Source of the DNA: Sphingobacterium faecium
GTDB taxonomy: Bacteria > Bacteroidota > Bacteroidia > Sphingobacteriales > Sphingobacteriaceae
Length of the DNA stretch: 64,000 nt
Reading direction: 5' to 3'
Assembly: GCF_003054045.1 (NCBI RefSeq)
Contig: NZ_QBKH01000001.1
Span: 930,001-994,000 of the forward strand
The position numbers were made by a program, and so were the translations under genes. Below the pieces are notes generated by a model. It was given only the letters and a program-made list of their open reading frames with translations. It did not search any database and had not been told where the DNA came from. Shown here one piece after another: positions 45,884 through 54,136 of this stretch (position 1 is the first letter of the stretch; the number at the start of each line of letters is the position of its first letter).

Positions 45884-46954
45884 ATGAAGAAATTTTTGAG
45901 TACATATTTTAGGGCTTATCTGTTTGCTTTTTTATTGTTTGCCATTATTCTATCAAGTGAAGTTAAGTTTAGTTCCGACTATGCGTTGGGTTCTATCTCC
46001 GACTTCTTTCTATCGATCTTTCCAAGATCTTTAATTTATAGCATTCCAGTGGCATTTTTAATGTGGTACTGTGGACAATTTGATTTTCAAAAGCCTAAAC
46101 TTAATAGATTAATACAAATTTTAGCATTTCTCTTAATTGGTGTGTTTGTTACAGTGCTCGAAAAGCTGCTGGAGTATTATTTGGGAACCTGGAACGTCAA
46201 AGAATCTTTTGGACTCTTTTTAACTAGCCGCTTCTTTCCCACGTGGCTTGGATTAAATATCTATTCTATAATTTATGGTGCAGTAACTGTGTCTATCTCA
46301 AATATGCGCAGAAATGTTCTATTACAGGAGCAACTTCAAACGGCCAGTATCAATGCGATAAAAAGCCAGTTAGAACACCATTTCTTATTTAATAATCTTA
46401 ATACGCTTTATTCTCTGATAGATGATAATAATCCCAAAGCATTGAACTTTTTACATAATCTTTCCGAGCTGTACCGATATCTTTTAAAGAACGCGGACAA
46501 CCAAACGGTATCATTAGTGGAAGAGCTTTTGATCGTCGAGAAATTCGTCAAGATGACTCAGGAAAGATATGGTACCAATTTAATCGTTTCGATAAATTAT
46601 TCACACCAACTTGACGATAAGGCTGTTATTCCTCCTTTGTCAATATATAATCTTGTTGAAAATGTAATAAAACACAACATTATTGATGATCGTCATCAAG
46701 TGATATGTACGATCAATGTAAACTCCCAGTTTGTGATTGTCTCAAATAATATGTTTGGTAAAAGGAATTCTTTTGCGAAGGAAAACAGTGGGATTGGTCT
46801 GGCAAGCTTAAGGAAAATATATTCGATGCTTTCAAAAACAGAAGTGGAAATTGATATCGTTGGCAATTTCTTCATTGTCAAAGTACCAATATTACAATCC
46901 CATCAAACCAAAGGAAAAATTAAATTAATGGCATATGAAAATTGTAGTCGTTGA
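45884..46954 (+). CDS. LytS-type sensor histidine kinase
   Basis: A 356-residue inner-membrane kinase of the His_kinase (PF06580) family. Four hydrophobic segments occupy about residues 10-145. The phospho-acceptor box is IKSQLEHHFLFNNLNTLYSL; the usual Pro before the His is replaced by His (LEHHF instead of LNPHF). The ATP-binding part has LSIYNLVENVIKHN and NSGIGLASLRKIY. It shares 20 bp with the response regulator gene, a sign of translational coupling, and it follows the receptor. Confidence 0.9.
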   Translation: MKKFLSTYFRAYLFAFLLFAIILSSEVKFSSDYALGSISDFFLSIFPRSLIYSIPVAFLMWYCGQFDFQKPKLNRLIQILAFLLIGVFVTVLEKLLEYYLGTWNVKESFGLFLTSRFFPTWLGLNIYSIIYGAVTVSISNMRRNVLLQEQLQTASINAIKSQLEHHFLFNNLNTLYSLIDDNNPKALNFLHNLSELYRYLLKNADNQTVSLVEELLIVEKFVKMTQERYGTNLIVSINYSHQLDDKAVIPPLSIYNLVENVIKHNIIDDRHQVICTINVNSQFVIVSNNMFGKRNSFAKENSGIGLASLRKIYSMLSKTEVEIDIVGNFFIVKVPILQSHQTKGKIKLMAYENCSR

Positions 46955-47699
46955 AGACGAAATCGCAGCTTACAATAATATTGAAAGGCTAGTTCGAAAG
47001 GCTAAAATGGAATCTCTTTCGATTATAGCATGGCTGAAAAGTATTGAGGAGGCTGAAAAATGGTTCATGCTCAACGGTGAGCCAGATTTATTATTGTTGG
47101 ATATCCAACTGAGTGATGGCTTAGTATTCGAACTATTTGCCAATTTAGAGGTCAATTGCCCTATTGTATTTACTACAGCGTTTGATCAATATGCTATAAA
47201 AGCATTTGATTATAATGCATTGTCCTATCTTTTGAAACCAATTTCACAAATACAGTTTGATGATATGATTAAAAAGGTGTTTCAGAATAGTTCAAATTAT
47301 AAAATCGATAGTTCTTTACGCCGGATAATTAAACAACTCGATACTTATAATTCTAAAAATATTTTACGTGAACGATTTCTGATTAAAAAAGGTGAAAAGT
47401 ATTTTGTGGTTAAAACTTCTCATATTTGTTATATATATATAGATCATTCCGTGATATTGGAAACGCTCGAAGGTGAACGGTTTATTTTAGGAAGCACACT
47501 TGATGAGCTTGTTAATCAGTTAGATCCCTTGAAGTTTTTTAGATGCAACAGACAAGTAATCGTTCATGTTGATGCCGTCATAACAGTTATTCCTTATTTT
47601 AAAAATAGTTTATTATTGAAGCTGAATACGAAGACCGATTTTGAAATTGTAGTTCCTAAAGATAAAGTAAGGGCCTTCAAACTCTGGATGGATAGATAG
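46935..47699 (+). CDS. LytTR-family response regulator
   Basis: A 254-residue regulator. The receiver domain (residues 1-125) has the acidic pair EDE near the start, the phospho-accepting Asp in LLLLDIQLSDG, Thr in FTTAFDQYAIKAF and Lys in LSYLLKP. The C-terminal part (about 145-254) is a LytTR DNA-binding domain (FLIKKGEKYFVVKTSHICYI, FFRCNRQVIVHVDAV). It is the partner of the upstream LytS-type kinase and is predicted to regulate the receptor operon. Confidence 0.93.
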   Translation: MKIVVVEDEIAAYNNIERLVRKAKMESLSIIAWLKSIEEAEKWFMLNGEPDLLLLDIQLSDGLVFELFANLEVNCPIVFTTAFDQYAIKAFDYNALSYLLKPISQIQFDDMIKKVFQNSSNYKIDSSLRRIIKQLDTYNSKNILRERFLIKKGEKYFVVKTSHICYIYIDHSVILETLEGERFILGSTLDELVNQLDPLKFFRCNRQVIVHVDAVITVIPYFKNSLLLKLNTKTDFEIVVPKDKVRAFKLWMDR

Positions 47700-48091
47700 A
47701 ATACATGAAAAACATACCTTTTATTTTATAAACAAATTGTGATGAGAACCAGAGCTCTTTCTAATGATTATCCTAATTGCGATGAATATGCAGTGTAGTA
47801 AACATCGTACAGGTCATAACATGTATGCAATGAACAGATATATCCTACTTTTTATTTTAGTTTTATCCGGATTAGAGGTCTTTTCCCAGTAACCCACTTA
47901 TATTTCAAATTTTGATGAATCACAGCTTAGATTCTAAACAAGCTACAATATAACATTGGGATTTAACTCAATAAGTTGATATTATGGACACTACTATTGT
48001 GCTGCTTATTTTGTGCGGATATTAAATAGTTTATTCTCCGCTTCTATTGCGGTGAATAATGCTTATATTTACCGCATAAATTTTAGAAGCG
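47700..48091 (+). other. Intergenic region with a stub of a secreted gene
   Basis: At 47821-47892 a 23-codon frame reads MYAMNRYILLFILVLSGLEV then FSQ and stop: a signal peptide with no mature protein. It is probably the start of a lost gene. The rest contains only the Fic control repeats at the end. Confidence 0.45.
48039..48091 (+). promoter_or_regulatory. Nested inverted repeats before the Fic gene (candidate operator)
   Basis: Two inverted repeats nest: outer CGCTTCTA (48039-48046) with TAGAAGCG (48084-48091), perfect, and inner TGCGGTGAA (48048-48056) with TTTACCGCA (48068-48076), one mismatch. The right outer arm touches the ATG of the Fic gene. They could be an operator for the protein's own C-terminal winged helix, or an mRNA hairpin hiding the start. 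Confidence 0.6.
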
Positions 48092-49186
48092 ATGGCAGTC
48101 TATATACACGAACGACATAATTGGACAGATTTCCAATGGAAAGACCAGAAGATACTTAATTTATTAAGCGAAGTTAGACATCTGCAAGGAAAACTTATTG
48201 GAAAAGTAGAGTTGCTAGGATTTGAATTACAAGACGAAGCAAACTTAGAAACGCTTATACAAGATGTAGTGAAATCATCAGAAATAGAGGGTGAAATACT
48301 TAATCCAGAACAAGTGCGCTTTTCAATAGCTACTCGATTAGGGTTAGATAATTCAGGTTTGATCCAATCTGACCGACATATTGATGGTGTGGTAGAAATG
48401 ATGATAGATGCTACACAGACTACAGATAAGACCATAAGCATAGAAAGATTATTTGGCTGGCATGGCGCATTATTTCCAATCGGTAGAAGTGGCTTGTACA
48501 AGATTGATGTAGCACAATGGAGAAGTGGAGATATGCAAGTGGTTTCGGGAGGAATGGGGAAAGAAGTTGTACACTTTGATGGACCTAAAGCTGAACGTCT
48601 CGAGGAGGAAATGAAGAGATTCATAGGCTGGTTTAATATGGATTCTAGTATAGATCCAGTCTTAAAAGCTGCTATTGTACATTTATGGTTTGTGACTGTA
48701 CATCCATTTGATGATGGAAACGGACGTATTGCTCGTGCATTAACAGATATGCAACTATCGAAAGCGGATGGTGTCAATCAACGCTTTTATAGTATGTCTG
48801 CGCAACTTAAACAAGAACGTAAGGAATATTATACGATTCTAGAGAAAACGCAAAAAGGAGATTCTGATATAACCAATTGGGTAGTTTGGTTTTTAAACTG
48901 CCTTAGAGAAGCTATTATTGCTTCGAATACGATAATAGATAAAGTCGTGAGAAAACATCACTTTTGGATGCAAAACAATGTTCATATCAGTAACGATAGG
49001 CAACGTATGATGTTGAATAAATTGATGGATAATTTTGAAGGAAATCTGACTTCATCAAAATGGGCAAAGATGACCAAGGTATCGGCTGATACCGCATTAC
49101 GAGATATTACAGATTTAGTTAATAAAGGTATTCTAATTAAAGCAGATTCGGGTGGCAGAAGCACGAATTATGAGCTAAATTGGTAG
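48092..49186 (+). CDS. Fic-family protein (auto-inhibited, with C-terminal winged helix)
   Basis: A 364-residue Fic protein with an N-terminal DUF4172-like domain. The active-site motif is complete, HPFDDGNGRIAR at 204-215. The inhibitory helix motif [ST]xxxE[GN] is present in SSEIEG (62-67), which places it among auto-inhibited class II Fic enzymes that usually AMPylate proteins. The C-terminal about 60 residues (SADTALRDITDLVNKGILIK) look like a winged-helix DNA-binding domain, suggesting that it represses its own gene through the nested inverted repeats just before the start. Confidence 0.9.
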   Translation: MAVYIHERHNWTDFQWKDQKILNLLSEVRHLQGKLIGKVELLGFELQDEANLETLIQDVVKSSEIEGEILNPEQVRFSIATRLGLDNSGLIQSDRHIDGVVEMMIDATQTTDKTISIERLFGWHGALFPIGRSGLYKIDVAQWRSGDMQVVSGGMGKEVVHFDGPKAERLEEEMKRFIGWFNMDSSIDPVLKAAIVHLWFVTVHPFDDGNGRIARALTDMQLSKADGVNQRFYSMSAQLKQERKEYYTILEKTQKGDSDITNWVVWFLNCLREAIIASNTIIDKVVRKHHFWMQNNVHISNDRQRMMLNKLMDNFEGNLTSSKWAKMTKVSADTALRDITDLVNKGILIKADSGGRSTNYELNW

Positions 49187-49238
49187 TCTTTTCATTTTTA
49201 ACTGCCTATAAGATATATCACCTTTTATCAAGATCATG

Positions 49239-49266
49239 AAAAGCCATTCTGCCAAGAATGGCTTTT
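49239..49266. terminator. Rho-independent terminator after the Fic gene
   Basis: A perfect 12-bp stem (49239-49250 and 49255-49266) with a 4-nt loop GCCA and a following T-rich run. Confidence 0.88.
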
Positions 49267-49475
49267 ATTTATTTAAAATAACATTAAAATGTTATTTTAA
49301 ATGTAGATTAATGATAGACCTCCACCATGCGCACAGGTAAAAACCTAGATGTTAACGATGGGAGCAGAGCCGACGATACACAGATTCAGATTTATACAGC
49401 TTACACAAGCAATTTCTCAAAAAAATAGAAATTGATTTAGCATTAATTAAAAAGGACGTTGTTCCTATACAACTG

Positions 49476-49537
49476 AGACAAATAGTAATAAAAATCTGTT
49501 TGAGAATTCTCAAACAGATTTTTATTACTATTTGTCT
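49476..49537. repeat. 62-bp perfect palindrome
   Basis: Positions 49476-49506 are the exact reverse complement of 49507-49537, without any spacer, centred on GAATTC. It can fold as a long hairpin with T-rich flank on both strands, so it may act as a bidirectional terminator, but its length and lack of a loop are exceptional. The surrounding 49267-49703 shows no gene. Confidence 0.85.
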
Positions 49538-49703
49538 TTGCTTGAAAGTTTTATTTATCTAATTATTTAATAATAAAGCTCTTATAAGCACTCAGCTACT
49601 ACCGAAAATGATAACTTCTTGTCAAATTCAAATATATTTTATTTTGTATCTGGTGTTTTAATTATATATACCATATAAGTCATTAAATATATTGCTATCG
49701 AAT

Positions 49704-50684
49704 TTACATAGGCATAATGTTAATCTGCAAAGTTGTTGTAACTGGACCGCAGTCACTATTCATTTTACAAGTTAGCGTAATCCAATCTCCTTCCATCATA
49801 TCTTTTACTACATATGAAAAAGGCACGTTGATTTTTACTTCCGTTCCATTTGGAGTAAGAATTATACTATTGTCAGAAATTGACCATTGATGATTTGAAT
49901 ATTGTCCTCCAGTGGTATAGAGAGAGTACTCCCTATCTTTCCAACCTCTTTTTAATGCTAATGGACCATCTATTGCACCATGAAATAGTGGTCCAACATA
50001 GATGCTATAATTATAAATCTTTGAACCTATAACAGATTTTAGAGTTACTGAACCTGTACCTTGCCCAATTCTCGTGACCTTCCATTGGTTATTTCCTAAA
50101 GCTGTCAGTGTAGCGATACCAGCTGCATTGTCAAGACTAATTGTTCCTGGATTTGTTATTGTGTAAGTCGCTTCAGTACATAAATTATCTGGTCCAGTTA
50201 TCTCTGTGACAGGAGTAACTACAGGAGGTATATAGTATGCTGTAGTGAAGTTTTTAGAGGAGTACCTCTAGGCTGTCCAGGCACCATTTGTTTTTTCACG
50301 AAACTTAAACTTTACAGCTCCTATTTTTACTAAATTAGCTTTAAAAGTAATTGGAATAAATTTTGGCTGACTAATTATAGCATATGAGGGCGAAAAATCT
50401 GAATTTGAAAAAGTTACAACATCTGATAATATAAGCTCACTTGAATTTATATCTAAAATAAAATATCCTTCAGCTTCTAATTGTTTACTTTCACTTCCCG
50501 CCCAACGTACTAGATTTAGAGCTAAAGTTATAGATTCTTGATTGGTATGAGTTTGTACAATTATTTTGCCATTTTGAAGTGCTGAGTTTGGAGGACTGAA
50601 ATCAGCATCATTAACAATATTATTTTGGGAAAATGCATTATTGCACATCAAAAGAACAAAAAATGCGATTAAAAAATTTTTCAT
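49704..50684 (-). pseudogene. Secreted adhesin-like protein with in-frame amber codon
   Basis: From the ATG at 50684 a signal peptide (MKNFLIAFFVLLMCNNAFSQ) and 118 more residues lead to TAG at 50268-50270. The same frame then continues without another stop for 187 codons to TAA at 49704-49706, with plain protein content (VTPVTEITGPDNLCTEATYT, IAGTGSV-like repeats such as GQGTGSVTLKSVIG, MMEGDWITLTCKMNSDCGPV). The second part looks like a PKD/Ig-type surface domain. A single base change would restore a 325-residue protein. No known family was identified. Confidence 0.7.
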
Positions 50685-50702
50685 AATTTACATGATGTAC
50701 GA

Positions 50703-50975
50703 TTATAGGCCTAAATATTTTATTGGATCTAGCTTGAGATTATCATAATCTACTATGTAAAAATATTTCAAGTTTTCTTCAAACCGTAATTGATCAACCG
50801 GAATGGCCGTTGCTTTGCTCATTTCAATAAATAAAAAGTTTCTGTCATAACTTTTTGAATTTAGTAAAGTTATTCTCGAAGTATCGTTTTTTTCGTCTAC
50901 TTTTTCGACATTCTCCTTACTGCAAGACAGTAGTGCAATAAAGAGAAAAAAAAATGGTAAAATTATTTTTTTCAT
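50703..50975 (-). CDS. Small lipoprotein
   Basis: A 90-residue protein from the ATG at 50975 (MKKIILPFFFLFIALLSC, lipobox LLSC followed by SKENVEK). An ATG 21 bp upstream is also in frame. The mature part is short (TLLNSKSYDRNFLFIEMSKA). It is 18 bp before the amber-interrupted gene and probably in one operon with it. The function is unknown. Confidence 0.65.
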   Translation of the reverse strand: MKKIILPFFFLFIALLSCSKENVEKVDEKNDTSRITLLNSKSYDRNFLFIEMSKATAIPVDQLRFEENLKYFYIVDYDNLKLDPIKYLGL

Positions 50976-51432
50976 ATTTTTTATAATTGTTTCCAATAAA
51001 GATAATAATAATTAGTTGTATTTTCATCTGATTTAATAATTTTTAAATATATCATAGTTTATGAACACAATATTTATGGGAACAAGCCTCATAAACGAAA
51101 AAAAGAGGTAGTGCTTTGACATAACTTACATAAAACTCTGAACCATGAAGATTTTTTTTAACTTTTCTGTTTCATAGAAAATTAGGGCTATAAACATTAT
51201 TACCTGTGTTTGGTCTGGTGCAGAAGAGAACTGGACACTTTTGCTTTTCAGGAGAAAAATGGTGATCTTTTACAGTAAGGATAAAGAGGGGAATATTCAT
51301 TCGTTAGATCATCTTGAATACCGTTACGATGATCACCAAGCACCAATTTAGGGAAGGAGTGGGTATCATGATTGAATTGCCATATGAATATTTAGTCCGT
51401 GTTTATTCAAAATACATAACACATTAATGGAA
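50976..51432. other. Gene-poor stretch with a coding remnant
   Basis: About 450 bp. At 51259-51351 on the plus strand a 30-codon frame reads MVIFYSKDKEGNIHSLDHLE and stops; it may be a relic. Otherwise nothing is seen. Confidence 0.3.
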
Positions 51433-52074
51433 TTAATCCAGAATCGGAATCGCTTTTAAAGTCTTTGGTGGATTATCCGTTAACAATATCTTGCTGATAG
51501 CGTTTAGATTGTACATACTAACAGGAGCGAAGCTCAGTGGACTCACATGATATATGCCCTCGTTATCGTAAGATTTCTTGTTCTGACGGTCTAAAGGGTT
51601 ATCATTGTTAAAGACTTTTACTAGGCCAGATTTTTCCAGTTTATAGACCGCATGTTTCAACTGACTGGTATTTCCCAGCTGCGCTGCAATATCTTTTCTG
51701 TCCTTTAATGTTTGACTCCATTTTAGACTATCACCATCTAATCGGTGCTGGTATCTGGGTGTTATTTCCCGCCAACCACCAATAGCATGATTATCTTGAT
51801 GTGCAACAACTAAGCTGTCTCCAGATACAACTTCGTCGACGTCATATTGTGCTTGTCTGATATAAAACAATGTATCTCGTTTATTTCTTACTTCGATACA
51901 AGAATACATGACATAGTCGTCTAAGAATGACAGGTTTTTAAAAAGGCTGTAAACGATCACTGAGCTATCTTTATTAGACCAATCTGCTTGTTTACCCTTT
52001 TCCCAATCTTTTATGTCAGTGTAAGATACTTGATCATATTCATTTTCATCTCTAGAGCAACTATGGTAAATCAT
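51433..52074 (-). CDS. Putative lipoprotein
   Basis: The ATG at 52074 gives 213 residues beginning MIYHSCSRDE. The frame is open upstream to a CTG at 52134 (in frame, 60 bp earlier), and from there the protein would start with a perfect lipoprotein signal: KKNKLWNWKSRLCVIVLGAM followed by IYHSC. So the real start is probably CTG (or a lost ATG), and the ATG start would remove the signal. The mature part has no motif I know (GGWREITPRYQHRLDGDSLK). The gene is separated by a terminator from the TIG lipoprotein genes. Confidence 0.6.
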   Translation of the reverse strand: MIYHSCSRDENEYDQVSYTDIKDWEKGKQADWSNKDSSVIVYSLFKNLSFLDDYVMYSCIEVRNKRDTLFYIRQAQYDVDEVVSGDSLVVAHQDNHAIGGWREITPRYQHRLDGDSLKWSQTLKDRKDIAAQLGNTSQLKHAVYKLEKSGLVKVFNNDNPLDRQNKKSYDNEGIYHVSPLSFAPVSMYNLNAISKILLTDNPPKTLKAIPILD

Positions 52075-52175
52075 AGCGCCTAAAACTATGACACATAACC
52101 TACTTTTCCAATTCCAAAGTTTGTTTTTTTTCAGTTCGTAACCAAGATAAACAATTGTTATGAGCTGCTAATTAG

Positions 52176-52212
52176 AGCAAGTAGAAAATCTAGCATGGCA
52201 TAGCAGGGATTG
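52176..52212 (+). pseudogene. 3' tip of an HNH endonuclease gene (second relic)
   Basis: In frame it reads VENLAWHSRD, matching APENLAWHRSE at the C-terminus of the intact HNH gene at 57706-58665. It is followed by the same spacer type (TGCTAAGACATCCTAAAAAG) and the same hairpin as the relic at 33957. Confidence 0.65.
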
Positions 52213-52250
52213 TATAAAGATGTGTAGTTCCTCCTGCTAAGACATCCTAA

Positions 52251-52293
52251 AAAGAAAGAACCCCAAATTGGTTAACAATGGGATTCTTTCTTT
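52251..52293. terminator. Terminator, second copy of the 34.05 kb hairpin
   Basis: A 15-bp stem (52251-52265 with 52279-52293, one mismatch), A-rich on the left and T-rich on the right, thus able to act in both directions. It ends the minus-strand TIG lipoprotein operon. Confidence 0.75.
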
Positions 52294-52372
52294 TACACTC
52301 ATTTTTTGTTATTTCATGAGATTAAACATAAAATAAGTGGAATAATGGGTACAGTAGCAATATAGTTTTTCA

Positions 52373-54121
52373 TCATAAGGTTTCAAAATAACCGCTGGAC
52401 TGATAGATTTTGTTCGCGGCTTCTGCTGATATTTTAACCTTCCCTTTGCTGGCCATCATAGGTACGGTGAACATGATTTCGTCATTACTAATCGGTATCG
52501 GTGTAATTTGGATATCACCAATAAGAATCCTCCGTGCATATTTGATATTTTTACCTTTTACATGGACCACCGAACCCGTGAGACCACTTGCAGGCGCAAA
52601 ACTATCTAATGTGATTCCAAGTGAATTTATTTCGAGTATTTTGTCGCTTAGTCTACTTTCTCTACTTCCTGTTATGTAACCAACCTTGATTTTATTTGTT
52701 TCAAAATTGTTGAGATACCAAGCAAAAGTTATCTCTCCATCTTTTTGGCACATAATTTCAGAAGAGAGGTTATTTTTACCTTGTATGGCGTACATCGCGC
52801 CTTTAAAAAAGGTTCCGTAAACGGTAATCGATTCGCCTTCATAGGCACTAGATTTATCACTCGAGATCCAGTCAAAGTTTTTTACTGTAATCTGATTAGG
52901 TATCGTGATATCATAGAACGAATCTTTAATATTTAAAGTATAGTTTCCAGGTTTTAGATCACCGATTGTAAAGTCAAAGTTATCCCCATTTACACCATTA
53001 TGTTTTACAGGTAGACCACCAACAGTAAAATCAAAATACATTCCCGCGTTAAAATCCGATAAACCTGGCCACCGCATGCTGACCAAACTTTCTGGATGGA
53101 CAAATGGCTGGTCAATCATCACCTTCAATAGATCCGGAACATAAAATTCTATTTCCTCTTTAAAGATTACCGTTTCTACACCATTGGTATACCCAAATTT
53201 AAGACGATTTCCCTTTACCCGTAGATCTTGTATTTGGTTAAACTGTAATTCACTGGCAAAGGGTATCCTCATATCACCAAATATTAACATGAAATCTTTT
53301 GATTCATGCAAATGATGCGGTACATTGATCCCCTTGATCTCTATGATATCATATGGACTAAATACTGTTTTCGTTGGAGGGAGAACTTCTCCTAGAATAG
53401 TTGTTTTAGCCACATCAGCATAAAAAGATCCATATGGAAACTCTTTTCTTTCGAATAAAAAGCCTATTTCCGCACCATGGTATAACCCTGTTGCATGGGG
53501 TACTTTAAAGCGGATTGTTTTTTTATCCGCAGCTAACATATAAGGTATTTCATTACTTTCTATACTTTTTGTGTTGGGGTTTTGGAAGTATGCTTTAAAC
53601 TTATAATTGGCGTCTATCTTTTCAAAATCACCTTTTACGACCAGTTCGTCTCCAGATTTTGACTTTTCAAATGCTTGTGTCTGGCTTTTGAATCCATCCA
53701 GTTTAAAGGAGTTGAATTCGCCCCTATAGTATCCTTTTGCCGTACGTACGTAAAAGCTATATGCGTACGTGATATCCAAAGAGAACGGTTCGGTCGGTTT
53801 ATATTGAAATGTGATCGTAGGGCCTGTGTTTTCTTTACCCGCCTCGATTTCCTTTTCCTTGCGCTCTGTTCCGGATTGATCTATCGTTTTCACAATAAAA
53901 CCATAACTTAAGATTTTTTGGTTCTGTATCGTATCGATAGATCCAAAGAGCGTAACACCAGTTTTACTCAGCTGTTCCATATGTCGAGTTTGTACGACAA
54001 TCTTGTCTTCGGTCGTTTGCACATATTCGACTTCCTGTACTTTCTTACACGATATAGATAGCATCACGCTACTCATCGTTAGTACAAGGAGGATATATTG
54101 CAGTTTTTTATGTAGGAGCAT
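52373..54121 (-). CDS. IPT/TIG-type lipoprotein
   Basis: A 582-residue lipoprotein (lipobox MLSISC at about residue 25, then KKVQEVEYVQ). Immunoglobulin-like IPT/TIG repeats are visible in the C-terminal half: NFDWISSDKSSAYEGESITV, GTFFKGAMY and LDSFAPASGLTGSVVHVKGK with NIKYARRILIG. Predicted to be anchored on the cell surface or in the periplasm as a binding protein. It is the second of two tandem paralogues; the gap between them is 15 bp. Confidence 0.8.
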   Translation of the reverse strand: MLLHKKLQYILLVLTMSSVMLSISCKKVQEVEYVQTTEDKIVVQTRHMEQLSKTGVTLFGSIDTIQNQKILSYGFIVKTIDQSGTERKEKEIEAGKENTGPTITFQYKPTEPFSLDITYAYSFYVRTAKGYYRGEFNSFKLDGFKSQTQAFEKSKSGDELVVKGDFEKIDANYKFKAYFQNPNTKSIESNEIPYMLAADKKTIRFKVPHATGLYHGAEIGFLFERKEFPYGSFYADVAKTTILGEVLPPTKTVFSPYDIIEIKGINVPHHLHESKDFMLIFGDMRIPFASELQFNQIQDLRVKGNRLKFGYTNGVETVIFKEEIEFYVPDLLKVMIDQPFVHPESLVSMRWPGLSDFNAGMYFDFTVGGLPVKHNGVNGDNFDFTIGDLKPGNYTLNIKDSFYDITIPNQITVKNFDWISSDKSSAYEGESITVYGTFFKGAMYAIQGKNNLSSEIMCQKDGEITFAWYLNNFETNKIKVGYITGSRESRLSDKILEINSLGITLDSFAPASGLTGSVVHVKGKNIKYARRILIGDIQITPIPISNDEIMFTVPMMASKGKVKISAEAANKIYQSSGYFETL

Positions 54122-54136
54122 ATTAATATTCAGCTA

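Noticed and set aside
48100..48777. 225-codon minus-strand frame opposite the Fic gene
   Set aside because: Long, but a shadow: rich in Ser and Cys, and the plus strand holds a complete Fic motif.
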